From Flavobacteriales bacterium UBA6057 (GTDB lineage: Bacteria; Bacteroidota; Bacteroidia; Flavobacteriales_G; Salibacteraceae): a stretch of DNA of 64,000 bases. The notes below the pieces were generated by a model. The model searched no databases, was not told the origin of the DNA, and was given only the letters and a program-made list of their open reading frames with translations. Every line of letters begins with the position of its first letter. Positions within the stretch are counted from its first letter, which is position 1. Made by a program: the position numbers and the translations under genes. This document shows positions 15,377 to 24,244 of the stretch, piece by piece. The stretch lies in assembly GCA_002428995.1 (NCBI GenBank), contig DIYJ01000005.1:406474-470473 (forward strand). Reading direction: 5' to 3'.

Positions 15377-17525
15377 AATTGACTTCAGTCTCCCCGTACA
15401 CGTTCTCCATGCCCATGTTCCAGAACATGAAGGCCCAGCGATCTGAAGCTTCTTCAATGATCATTGCTGTTGGCTTACCAGCGCCATGGCCGGCTTTGGT
15501 TTCTACGCGAATGAGCACTGGATTTGCGCCTTCGTGCGCATCCTGAAGTGCTGCGGCAAACTTGAAGGAGTGTGCAGGTACTACACGGTCGTCATGATCG
15601 CCTGTCGTCACCATTGTTGCAGGATAATGCGTACCGGCCTCGGTGTTGTGTACCGGAGAATAGTTGAGCAGGTATTGGAACATTTCTGCACTCTCCTCAG
15701 CGGTACCATAATCAGATGCCCATCCGGCTCCGGCTGTAAACTTGTTGTAGCGCAGCATATCGAGCACACCAACAGCTGGGAAAGCCACTTTCACAAGGTC
15801 AGGTCGCTGTGTAATGGTTGCTCCTACCAGCAGACCTCCGTTGGAACCACCGGCAATCGCGAGTTTCTCGGTGCTTGTGTACTTATTGTCAATCAAGTAT
15901 TCAGCCGCAGCGATGAAATCATCAAACACATTCTGCTTCTGCATCTTGGTACCTGCCATGTGCCAGGTTTCACCGTATTCGCCTCCACCTCGGAGGTTTG
16001 CTACCGCATAGATTCCACCGTTCTCCATCAACACAATGTTTGAGGTTCTGAAGGAAGGTGTTAGACTTACGTTGAATCCTCCGTAACCATAGAGCATGGT
16101 TGGATTCTGACCGTTGAGTTCAATCCCCTTTTTGTGAGTAATGATCATCGGAATCTTGGTTCCATCTTTCGAAGTGTAGAAAATCTGCTTCGATTCATAC
16201 TGCTCGGGATCGAACTTCACACCTGATTCCTTGTAAACCTCTGAGGCTCCGGTTTCAATCGAATACTTAAAGATGGTTGATGGGTAGACATAAGAGGTGT
16301 AGATGTAGTAAATCTCATCATCGTCCCATCTGCCACCAAAGCCTCCTGCAGTTCCCACTCCGGGAAGCTCAATCTCGCGCTCCATCTTTCCTTCTACGTC
16401 AAACTGCTGCACGAGCGAAGTAGCATCTTTCAGGTAATTGGCAAAGAACTTGCCTCCGGCTGTTCCCACTCGGAGAACGTTTTCCGTTTCAGGAATGAAA
16501 TCGGACCAAGCTTCAGGCGTAGGATTGGATGCATCTGCTGTCACCACCTTACCCTTGGGCGCATCCATGTTGGTTTCAATGAAAAGCTTATCACCAATGG
16601 TGTGTATGATCCAGCTGTCGCTGTCAAAGTTGTCCACCAAGGTCACAATCGGACTTCCAGGCTTGCGGAGATCCTGCATGTAAAGCTCATTCCCTGTAGT
16701 GGATTCCGCAGCGCTGATCACAAGGAAATTGCCATCCTCGCTCACCCCACCACCGATGTAGCGTCTTGGAGTTTCTTGTCCGCCAAAAATGAGCTGGTCT
16801 TCTGATTGGGGAGTACCCAACTTGTGGAAGTAAAGCTTGTGGAATTGGGTCATTCCAGAAAGCTCGCTGCCCTCTTTGGGCTTGTCATAACTGCTGTAGT
16901 AGAACCCTTCGTTGCCTCTCCATGATGTTCCAGAAAACTTGATATCCACCAGGGTATCTTCCAGAACCTCCTTGGTCTCTGGGTTCATGATGATCACTTT
17001 TCTCCAATCTGAGCCACCTTCAGAAACCTGGAAAGCCAGAAGGCTTCCATCCTTTGTAAAGCTTAGCCCGGCCAGAGAAGTGGTTCCGTCTTCGGAGAAG
17101 GAATTTGGATCGAGGAACACTTCAGGTTCACCGCCTTCTTTTTGACGATAGACTACGGATTGATTCTGGAGTCCGTCATTCTTGTAGAAATAAGTGTAAT
17201 CACCTCGCTTGAAGGGAGCTGAGTACTTTTCGTAGTCCCAGAGTTCTGTCAATCGATCTTCGATTTTTCCTCGGTAAGGAATCTGCTCTAAGAAACCGAA
17301 AGTGACCTTGTTTTGGGCCTTCACCCATTCAGCGGTTTCTTCGCTTCGATCATCTTCCAGCCATCTGTAAACATCATTGACTTTGGTTCCGAAGTATTCA
17401 TCTACAACGGTTGTATCCTTTCGGGTTTCAGGATAGGTGAGTCCCATTTCTTCGCTTGTTTCTTTGCTGTTTTCAGTTTGACATCCTGCGAGAAGCAGCA
17501 TCCCAACAATCCATTTTGTTTTCAT
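15375..17525 (-). CDS. Prolyl oligopeptidase, lipoprotein (peptidase S9A)
   Basis: Secreted serine peptidase cleaving after proline in short peptides. The start MKTKWIVGMLLLAGCQTEN is a lipoprotein signal with the lipid-bearing Cys in LLAGC, so the mature enzyme is probably anchored in the periplasm or on the surface. A seven-bladed propeller (about residues 70-430) precedes the alpha/beta-hydrolase domain with Ser561 in GGSNGGLLV, the Asp of GDHDDRVVP (about 645) and His680 in AGHGAGK. Length (716 aa) is normal for S9A. A near-match box (minus strand TATTTTCG, 17545-17552) lies 19 bases before the start. Confidence 0.93.
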   Translation of the reverse strand: MKTKWIVGMLLLAGCQTENSKETSEEMGLTYPETRKDTTVVDEYFGTKVNDVYRWLEDDRSEETAEWVKAQNKVTFGFLEQIPYRGKIEDRLTELWDYEKYSAPFKRGDYTYFYKNDGLQNQSVVYRQKEGGEPEVFLDPNSFSEDGTTSLAGLSFTKDGSLLAFQVSEGGSDWRKVIIMNPETKEVLEDTLVDIKFSGTSWRGNEGFYYSSYDKPKEGSELSGMTQFHKLYFHKLGTPQSEDQLIFGGQETPRRYIGGGVSEDGNFLVISAAESTTGNELYMQDLRKPGSPIVTLVDNFDSDSWIIHTIGDKLFIETNMDAPKGKVVTADASNPTPEAWSDFIPETENVLRVGTAGGKFFANYLKDATSLVQQFDVEGKMEREIELPGVGTAGGFGGRWDDDEIYYIYTSYVYPSTIFKYSIETGASEVYKESGVKFDPEQYESKQIFYTSKDGTKIPMIITHKKGIELNGQNPTMLYGYGGFNVSLTPSFRTSNIVLMENGGIYAVANLRGGGEYGETWHMAGTKMQKQNVFDDFIAAAEYLIDNKYTSTEKLAIAGGSNGGLLVGATITQRPDLVKVAFPAVGVLDMLRYNKFTAGAGWASDYGTAEESAEMFQYLLNYSPVHNTEAGTHYPATMVTTGDHDDRVVPAHSFKFAAALQDAHEGANPVLIRVETKAGHGAGKPTAMIIEEASDRWAFMFWNMGMENVYGETEVN

Positions 17526-17661
17526 CTGGCGGAATTCTTTGGCACGAAAATATCCTAATCTGCTTATCGTTGATGTTCATTACAGTCATCGATGAAATAA
17601 GTGATCAACCGTTGTGATCTTGTGCTCGTTCTGACAACTTAAAATCGAGTAATCTTGCGTT

Positions 17662-18210
17662 ATGGATATCCCACAGGAATTGCACAATTCAGAAACTGGC
17701 GGCTTGATCGAGCAATGCCTCGTTTGTCATAAAAACGTGGTAGAAAGCGGTGAGCCCTACTTCCTGGAGAAAATCGCAAGAAATGTTCCTCAACTGGAAA
17801 TCCGGGAAGTGCTGTTTGAATATGCCATGTGCATGAACTGCGCAGAGTCAATGCGCGAGGAACTGTCCAGGGAATCGTTGGAAAAAATCGAACAATTCAT
17901 GCAGGGCCATGATCTTCCAGTCGTGAATCATTCGGAAGAAGAAGAGGCCGACTACAACCTTGGAATTTGTGCAGTGACCGAAAAATCGCTGAACGAATGC
18001 CTTGAGTTTGCCTATCATGCTGTGTGCATCGGCACAGAGCTTCACCCCGTATTCTCGCCCTATGCCATTTCAGATACCGTGATGGATGAAATTGGCGATC
18101 AGCTGTCGCAAAAAACCGTTGACGCGCTGGATGACTTCAAGGGCAGGCACTTTACGGGACCTCCCGAAGTAGCCAAGCTGATCAGTTCAAGGCGCCTGAT
18201 CAGCATTTGA
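17662..18210 (+). CDS. Hypothetical protein with two CxxC motifs
   Basis: A 182-residue acidic soluble protein. CLVC (near residue 19-22) and CMNC (near 56-59) look like two halves of a zinc ribbon or knuckle separated by a strand-rich segment; the remaining 120 residues have no motif I know apart from an EEEEAD stretch. A near-match promoter box TAATCTTG (17650-17657) ends only 4 bases before the ATG, which implies a leaderless transcript. Divergent from the peptidase gene. Function unknown. Confidence 0.65.
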   Translation: MDIPQELHNSETGGLIEQCLVCHKNVVESGEPYFLEKIARNVPQLEIREVLFEYAMCMNCAESMREELSRESLEKIEQFMQGHDLPVVNHSEEEEADYNLGICAVTEKSLNECLEFAYHAVCIGTELHPVFSPYAISDTVMDEIGDQLSQKTVDALDDFKGRHFTGPPEVAKLISSRRLISI

Positions 18211-18303
18211 GTTGATCTGTGAAATGATAAAGGCTTTTGAATGATTGTTCTCTGTCTGAACAACCGTTCCTTTATTCTCGTTTCCATCGTCTTCTTTAAG
18301 CTC

Positions 18304-18311
18304 TATTTTTG
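18304..18311 (+). promoter_or_regulatory. Promoter -7 box, leaderless arrangement
   Basis: TATTTTTG is an exact TAnnTTTG match whose last base is only 5 bases before the ATG at 18317, so transcription would begin at or very near the start codon. Confidence 0.55.
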
Positions 18312-18316
18312 ACCGC

Positions 18317-19006
18317 ATGAACGCTAAGCAGCTCTTTCTATTTCTGCTCCTCGCCCTTTCCCTAAGCGGTTTGAAGGCGCAGGATTCTTCCAAGGTTCGG
18401 TTCTACGTCCGGGCCGGAGATGTGTACTACATCCGCCACAACGACCGGGTTCTACCGCTCTCGAATGTTCAAATGCTGCCTCCGGGAGAACAGCGCATCG
18501 AGATTTGGTCTCCAAAGTATAGGATGTTTGACACCACCATCAGCGTTCCCTCCAATGACTCCATCAATGTAGTAGCGAAGCTGAAGCTCGATGGCGATTT
18601 CAGAACCTATCGCTACCAACAGGAAAACTATAAGCGTCAGAGGTTTTGGATGGGTAGCGCTCCGGCTACACTCTTTTGTTTGAGCACAATCACCACGCTT
18701 GCTCTATACTCCCCGCTCAGGAATTCCAACGAGGAACGGGTCAAGGAAAACTTCTCACAAGAATTTGGTGCCGTAGATGTTTCCAGCGGTGGTGGAAGGC
18801 GGTTTGCGTTGAATTCAACGTTGATGATCACGAGCGTCACTGCTCAAGTGGTTGGCGCGATTTGGTTTCTGGCGCTCAGGCCGAAACTGAAGTCCCTGGA
18901 AAAACCGACCTACAGACAGCAAAATCCATTCACACTGGACTATTTCGAGATTACGTACAACCAACAGCATCAGGTGCCTCAGGCCGGAATGACCTTTAAA
19001 TTTTAA
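18317..19006 (+). CDS. Exported PEGA-like protein with two hydrophobic segments
   Basis: A 229-residue protein with a signal peptide (MNAKQLFLFLLLALSLSGLKAQ), an N-terminal beta domain in which LPPGEQRIEIWSPKYRMFDT has the P-x-G-x-H/R-x-I pattern of PEGA domains, and two hydrophobic helices (around SAPATLFCLSTITTLALYS and LMITSVTAQVVGAIWFLAL). The lipoprotein gene follows after 3 bases, so the two form an operon. PEGA domains usually bind surface structures; the exact role here is unknown. Confidence 0.65.
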   Translation: MNAKQLFLFLLLALSLSGLKAQDSSKVRFYVRAGDVYYIRHNDRVLPLSNVQMLPPGEQRIEIWSPKYRMFDTTISVPSNDSINVVAKLKLDGDFRTYRYQQENYKRQRFWMGSAPATLFCLSTITTLALYSPLRNSNEERVKENFSQEFGAVDVSSGGGRRFALNSTLMITSVTAQVVGAIWFLALRPKLKSLEKPTYRQQNPFTLDYFEITYNQQHQVPQAGMTFKF

Positions 19007-19009
19007 GCC

Positions 19010-19624
19010 ATGCGATCCATTCTCTTTTGTACTCTGATTGTGGCTCTGTGCAGCTGTGAGAAAAAGCCTACTGCGTGCATTGACATGCCGGATATCGTGG
19101 CTGCTGATCAGGAAGTGAAGTTTGTTTCATGCAGTGAAGACTTTGAGTTCATGCACTGGGAATTTGGTGATGGCACTGGTTTGGAAGCTGAATCACCTCC
19201 CTATCGTTATGAATTTGAAGGTTGCTATACAGTTAGGCTGACAGCCTATGCAGATGGTGCGTTTCGATCTGATGAAACAGAAAAGCAGATTTGTGCATCC
19301 TACAAATACCTGGATCGTTTCGAGCTCTTTGGAACCTTCAACTTCTCGGAGGTGACCTTTTTTGTTTTTGACAATGAGTTCACAACATTGATTGAGCCTG
19401 GTACTTACACGGAAGACAGTCCGATCTCTTTGAACGCTTATGACGAGCGTCTCAGGCTGCGAGAAGGAAGAACGATTTACGGTGTGAACCGTGGTTCATC
19501 CACGATCCTCGAAGGAGGCGCAGACTTTACCAATTTCGATCAATCATTTTCCGAAACTGTAGATCCGGTTACAGGCACAACGCTCAGGGTTTATTGGCGC
19601 TTTAAGGACTTGAGTGAAATCTGA
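19010..19624 (+). CDS. PKD-domain lipoprotein
   Basis: The 204-residue product has a lipoprotein signal with the Cys in VALCSC, then a PKD domain (about residues 22-90) with its signature WEFGDGTG and CYTVRLTAYADG. The second half has no recognisable domain. PKD domains are beta-sandwich spacers in surface proteins. Co-transcribed with the preceding PEGA-like gene; together they look like a small cell-envelope module. Confidence 0.75.
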   Translation: MRSILFCTLIVALCSCEKKPTACIDMPDIVAADQEVKFVSCSEDFEFMHWEFGDGTGLEAESPPYRYEFEGCYTVRLTAYADGAFRSDETEKQICASYKYLDRFELFGTFNFSEVTFFVFDNEFTTLIEPGTYTEDSPISLNAYDERLRLREGRTIYGVNRGSSTILEGGADFTNFDQSFSETVDPVTGTTLRVYWRFKDLSEI

Positions 19625-19645
19625 TCGACTGCCGCGAAAAACGCA

Positions 19646-21625
19646 TTAGCGGTTTTCTGTCTTAGGGTCACTGGGCAACACAATTCTGAATTCGCTGCCT
19701 TTTCCGTGTTCGGAAGTCAGTTCGATTTTTCCTCCAAGTTCTTCGGTATACTGACGTGCAATTGAAAGCCCAAGGCCTGAACCTTCGTTTGTCTTCGAAC
19801 CTGCCTGATAGAAGGCATCGAAAATGTACTCGATGTGCTGCTTTGGAATTCCCTCGCCAGTATCTGTCACAGAAATAACACAGTGATCGGCACGCTTCGA
19901 CAATGCTACGGTTACACTGCCTTCAGCAGTAAACTTGATGGCATTACCAACAATATTGAGCACAACCTGCCGAAGCAAGTCTGTATCTGTTTCGATCAGA
20001 AACTTTTCGTTCTCAGCGTCTGTCAGCGTAAAGTTCAACCCCTTGGCCGTAGCCAGCGGCTCCAGCACTCTGATCTCCTTCTGAACCCACGCATAAAGCT
20101 CCACCGGCAGCAAAGTGCGGCTCACCTTCCCCTGCTCTATCCTACTGATGCTCAATATATTATTCACCAGCTTGAGCAATAACTCAGAACTATCAACGAG
20201 TATACTGAGCATCTTTTGTCGCTCCTGTTCATCCGGTTCCCCCTTCAAAAGGCCAGACAGTGAAATGATACTGTTGATGGGAGTGCGAATTTCGTGGGCC
20301 GCCTGCTGGAGTGTTTCCTTTCTGGCTGTTGCCCGCTGCTCTGCTTCATCGCGTTGATTTGTCAATCGCTCGCGAAGTCGCTTCAGCTGCGACAGCTGAT
20401 AAAGTAGCAGCGCCAACATTCCGATGAACAGAGAGATGGCAAGGGCCATCAACAAATTCACAAAACGCTGCAAGCGAAGTTGCTTCCGTTCCGCTTCGCC
20501 TTCTCGCTTTAATCGCTCCGTATTGGAACGTGCGTCTGAGGCTGCCGCCATGAATTCAGCCTGCGCAAGATCATAATAGAGTTCATTGTCAATAAGACTA
20601 TCTCTCATTTCATAGAGCAACCTCATTTCATTCAGGGCTTTAGAGAGTCTGCCCTTCTTCTCATAATACTCCGATCTTAAAATAGTCAGGCGTTCAAACA
20701 ATTCTGTCGAGCCTAAAAACTTGCTAAAGGTTTCCCCTTCTAAAATGTAAATCCACGCCTGATCAACGTCTCCCTTAGCCAGGTAGGCTCCGGCTATGTT
20801 GATGCAACTGGAAGCAATTCCGTAGCGATCGCCAGCCTGTCTGCGCAAGGAATTCGCCTCCATGTAATGGTAGAGCGCATTGTCGAGCGAGTCAATGGCC
20901 TCGTAAACAATCCCGATGTTGTTCCAAGTATTGGCCATAGATCGCAGGTCCTTGGATTTCTGCTTTAGTTTAAGCGACTTTCTATAATAAACAAGCGCAC
21001 TGTCATATTGCTCCTCCGCCACTTTCACCAGTCCGAGGTTATTCATGGAACCAGCTAAAAAATGGGTGTCACGCGCTGCTTCATATATCTGAAGCGCCCT
21101 TCTTGCCTGAACTTCAGCATTGCGATAATCTCCCGAGGTCCGGTAAAGAATGGAAAGGTTATTGAAGATTTTGGCCTTTGCCAACGTATCGTTCATGCGT
21201 TCTGCCAAACGCAATCCTCTGAGGTAGTGATCAATGGCTTGCTTTCCATCACCAAATCTTTGATACACTGCACCCAGCGCATTTTCTACCTGAAACATGG
21301 AACGCTCAGGAACCCATAAACCTTCAAGCAATGACGCAGAGGTTAAATGATAAAGTGCACTATCAAAACTTCCGTCATAGAAATGAGCATACCCTAACAC
21401 ACGATGCACTTCAAATCTCACAGAGTCTTTCAAAGACATATCATCTTCCAGGCCGCTCAGCATGCGGATACTGGAATCCGGAAAGGCTGATTTAATGCTA
21501 TCTGACCGACCGATCAGATTCTTGGAAGAAGCGGGAAAGTGAAGAGAAACTATGAAGCAACACAAAAGGAACAGCGCGGGAACACTGGTTTGAAGAGTAT
21601 CCAGAATGGAGTGTTTCTGATACAA
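19646..21625 (-). CDS. TPR sensor histidine kinase
   Basis: A 659-residue kinase: an N-terminal hydrophobic signal/anchor segment, about seven tetratricopeptide repeats (residues 75-350), a membrane helix (388-410, FVNLLMALAISLFIGMLALLLYQ), a HisKA domain with phospho-acceptor His444 in QQAAHEIRTPINSI, and an HATPase domain with N box around Asn560, G1 VTDTGEGIP and G2 GSGLGLSIAR. No receiver domain is attached and no response regulator gene is adjacent, so its partner is elsewhere. The TPR part is probably periplasmic and senses a protein or peptide; this is inference from topology. Confidence 0.9.
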   Translation of the reverse strand: MYQKHSILDTLQTSVPALFLLCCFIVSLHFPASSKNLIGRSDSIKSAFPDSSIRMLSGLEDDMSLKDSVRFEVHRVLGYAHFYDGSFDSALYHLTSASLLEGLWVPERSMFQVENALGAVYQRFGDGKQAIDHYLRGLRLAERMNDTLAKAKIFNNLSILYRTSGDYRNAEVQARRALQIYEAARDTHFLAGSMNNLGLVKVAEEQYDSALVYYRKSLKLKQKSKDLRSMANTWNNIGIVYEAIDSLDNALYHYMEANSLRRQAGDRYGIASSCINIAGAYLAKGDVDQAWIYILEGETFSKFLGSTELFERLTILRSEYYEKKGRLSKALNEMRLLYEMRDSLIDNELYYDLAQAEFMAAASDARSNTERLKREGEAERKQLRLQRFVNLLMALAISLFIGMLALLLYQLSQLKRLRERLTNQRDEAEQRATARKETLQQAAHEIRTPINSIISLSGLLKGEPDEQERQKMLSILVDSSELLLKLVNNILSISRIEQGKVSRTLLPVELYAWVQKEIRVLEPLATAKGLNFTLTDAENEKFLIETDTDLLRQVVLNIVGNAIKFTAEGSVTVALSKRADHCVISVTDTGEGIPKQHIEYIFDAFYQAGSKTNEGSGLGLSIARQYTEELGGKIELTSEHGKGSEFRIVLPSDPKTENR

Positions 21626-21666
21626 GTCAGATTACTTTTTACGTCAACTGCTGCTTCGAGTTATCG

Positions 21667-21753
21667 TGGTGCCCAGAGCGAGAGTCGAACTCGCACGTCC
21701 CGAAGGACACTAGATCCTGAGTCTAGCCTGTCTACCAATTTCAGCACCTGGGC
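21667..21753 (-). tRNA. tRNA-Leu (anticodon CAG)
   Basis: On the minus strand the sequence folds as a type II tRNA: acceptor GCCCAGG pairs with TCTGGGC (one G-U), the D arm has GCTGAAATTGGTAGACAGGC, the anticodon stem CTAGA/TCTAG closes the loop CTCAGGA (anticodon CAG), a long variable arm TGTCCTTCGGGACGT follows, and the T arm is GCGAG-TTCGACT-CTCGC. A73 and a genomically encoded CCA are present. Confidence 0.95.
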
Positions 21754-22274
21754 GGATGGGCTTAAAGTCAACGCTCACGCAGGTTAGCGTTTCTAAGCCT
21801 GAAATCGGGTGCAAATGTACGAACACCAGCTCATACCGCAAAACTGATCAGCTGTCTACCATCGAAATAATACCGGATATGAAATACATGAAATCGTCAC
21901 TGGAGGCAAATACAGCGAATCATTCTACGCATCATAAGTTTTCTATTCAAGCAATGAAACACGATGGATGTGCAAATGCATTCGAACATGAAGTGTTGCG
22001 AAAGAAAACCGTGAGAACGAACTGATCATCAATCCATGACCTGGACCTTTTCTGGTGAGTCGGAACAACAAATCGGTAAAAACTCTTGTCTGTTCCAGTT
22101 AAAGCGTTCTTGCTCAAATCGTTATTGAAAACCTATGAATCCGACAGATCATTCACACTGACCTTCACGCACGAGATAAAGTCAAACAAAACACTGAATA
22201 TCAATAACTTAAAGTCGGGTTGCAAATAAAAAAGACGTATGTTCTAAATTGACTAAAAACTAAACTTAATCCAC
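21754..22274. other. Intergenic stretch upstream of the beta-helix gene
   Basis: About 520 bases without a convincing gene. It must hold the promoters of the leftward tRNA and the rightward beta-helix gene, but I see no good TAnnTTTG box or strong palindrome. Noticeably A/T-rich towards 22200-22270. Confidence 0.5.
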
Positions 22275-24101
22275 ATGCTTCAACCATTCAGAACATCGCA
22301 TTTTCAACACTCCAATACAAAGAGCATTCAACTCAATGACAGAGTGCTAGCCTTGATCGCCTTGTGCTGCGTGCTTTTCATCCATACTTCTTCTGCTCGC
22401 TGTAACCACTTTCAGTCACCCATTGAGATTGACGTTACCAATGCCGGAGCCTATGGCGATGGCGTTCATGATGATTATGCAGCCATTCAAGCAGCCATTG
22501 ACAGTGCCGCGTTGAATGGAGGTCAGGTCTATCTACCCACCGGCACCTATAATGTAAGCAACACACTGTCTTTGCCATCCGGAGTCACCCTGGCGGGCGC
22601 AGGAAGAGGAAAGTCTGCCACACTCACTCCAAACAGCGGCAGTTTAATCCGCAATACCTCTACCCTGCTGACTATCCGGGTAACAGGCCACAACGCTGTA
22701 ATTCGCGACCTCATCGTGTATGACACAGACAATGCAGGCTCTGCTGGAGGCATCGAGATACTGGCAGATAGCAGCGATGTGGAAAGCATTGTGATCGAGC
22801 GCGTGCTCATCTCCGGCTTTACTGATGGTGCGGCCCTGAGCCTGAAAGCCATCAATGGCGGAGGAATCGCTTATTGCTCATTTTACGATGTGCGGATCAG
22901 GCATGCGCAAACGGGCATTTTGATCGAAGAAGACGCAACCTCGTTTGTGAACTCCAATTCCTTTTATCACGGAGCAATCTCCGGTGGAGGGTTTGACTAC
23001 TGCCTGCATGTGAAAGGTGGCAACAACAACATTTTTGTCGGGACCATCATGGAGCCCTATACTTCGGATAGCGGGCATTTGGTGGTAGAACAAGGTGAAA
23101 TATCGGGCATCGACATCCGCATTGAAGGGAATGCTCAGCCAGATTCTATCCCTTTGGTAGAGTTCAAGGAAAACACACGTAAGTCTTTTCTATCTGGTAC
23201 CTACTCGGGAGGATTAACGATCGACAAAGGAGCAAACGTGATCACATTGCTCAGCGGCAAATCGCTCGGAACTGAAAAGCCGGGTGAAAATGCCTTTGTG
23301 AATGCTCGCTTCAATGGCTTGCGCAGCAACAGCTTGCCCTACTGGGAGGTCGGTCATGGTTCGGTGCAACTGGAATCGATGCCTTCCGAAATACTCACCG
23401 GGCATCAAGTCGTTAAACTATCCATTCCGCCAGGCATTACCACCTACCTGCGTCCAACACCGGAGTACCTGCCCCGGACGCTCAATGTTGCAACGTATGA
23501 CTACGTCAATTTTGGAGCGTACGTCAAAACAGATCAAGCCAACCTGATCACTACCACGTGCCGGGCTCCAGCGGGATTGACAACGGGTTTTTATCATTCG
23601 GGAAATTCAGAATGGCAACTGATTGGAATGACAAGCGCAGTGAACCAAAGCATATCCTACGATGCGAGGTTCCACATCGATCATTCATCCGGCATAGACA
23701 CTGCCATCATTTACATCACCACTCCTACCCTGAGTTTCGGCATGAGCCTCCCAACATTGAGAGCGGGATCCATCTCAGAAACGCATGGGATCATGAACCA
23801 AACACTCACCACAGGTCTGCTCTCGGACTCTACAGTATCCACAGGCTTTCTGGTATTGGAACCATCTGCCAATACATTCGAGATAAGCGGTACTCACACA
23901 ATCAGCAGAATAAACCATGCTGCATCGGACCGGTTTCCCAGAGGCACGGTTATCACGTTGCTGTTCAACAACGCTGGCACCACGGTAATCAATGGCGCCT
24001 ACATTACTCTGCTGAGTGGGTATACCTCTACAGCCAACGGCTCGCTCACCCTCATCTCCGATGGAGACGGTACATGGCGTGAACTGAACAGAAACCTGTA
24101 G
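22275..24101 (+). CDS. Exported right-handed beta-helix protein (pectate-lyase-3 / tailspike-like)
   Basis: A 608-residue protein with an N-terminal hydrophobic segment (VLALIALCCVLFIHTSSARC) after a 25-residue leader. Residues about 50-330 start with the family signature DVTNAGAYGDGVHDDYAAIQ and the YLPTGTY turn, typical of the Pectate_lyase_3 superfamily of parallel beta-helices, which includes polysaccharide-degrading enzymes and phage tailspikes. The middle part (about 340-500) may be a carbohydrate-binding sandwich, and the end GTVITLLFNNAGTTVINGAY...GDGTWRELN resembles the C-terminal tip of tailspike-like proteins. No T9SS sorting domain is seen. It probably acts on, or binds, an extracellular polysaccharide. 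Confidence 0.75.
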   Translation: MLQPFRTSHFQHSNTKSIQLNDRVLALIALCCVLFIHTSSARCNHFQSPIEIDVTNAGAYGDGVHDDYAAIQAAIDSAALNGGQVYLPTGTYNVSNTLSLPSGVTLAGAGRGKSATLTPNSGSLIRNTSTLLTIRVTGHNAVIRDLIVYDTDNAGSAGGIEILADSSDVESIVIERVLISGFTDGAALSLKAINGGGIAYCSFYDVRIRHAQTGILIEEDATSFVNSNSFYHGAISGGGFDYCLHVKGGNNNIFVGTIMEPYTSDSGHLVVEQGEISGIDIRIEGNAQPDSIPLVEFKENTRKSFLSGTYSGGLTIDKGANVITLLSGKSLGTEKPGENAFVNARFNGLRSNSLPYWEVGHGSVQLESMPSEILTGHQVVKLSIPPGITTYLRPTPEYLPRTLNVATYDYVNFGAYVKTDQANLITTTCRAPAGLTTGFYHSGNSEWQLIGMTSAVNQSISYDARFHIDHSSGIDTAIIYITTPTLSFGMSLPTLRAGSISETHGIMNQTLTTGLLSDSTVSTGFLVLEPSANTFEISGTHTISRINHAASDRFPRGTVITLLFNNAGTTVINGAYITLLSGYTSTANGSLTLISDGDGTWRELNRNL

Positions 24102-24201
24102 CTGCTTTGATGCTTTTGTGACTTCAGAATTCGTGCGCCTCAGTGGAGTCAAACAAGGGGTTTTGATCCAACTGAACAAATTGCGCGTATTCAAATAAAG
24201 T

Positions 24202-24209
24202 TATATTTA
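24202..24209 (+). promoter_or_regulatory. Possible promoter of the 24245 lipoprotein
   Basis: TATATTTA differs from TAnnTTTG only in the last base and is preceded by TTG (24181-24183) at a spacing of 18 bases. It lies 35 bases before the ATG. Confidence 0.4.
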
Positions 24210-24244
24210 ACGCGCTAACCTGTAGAACCCAAACTTATCATCTC

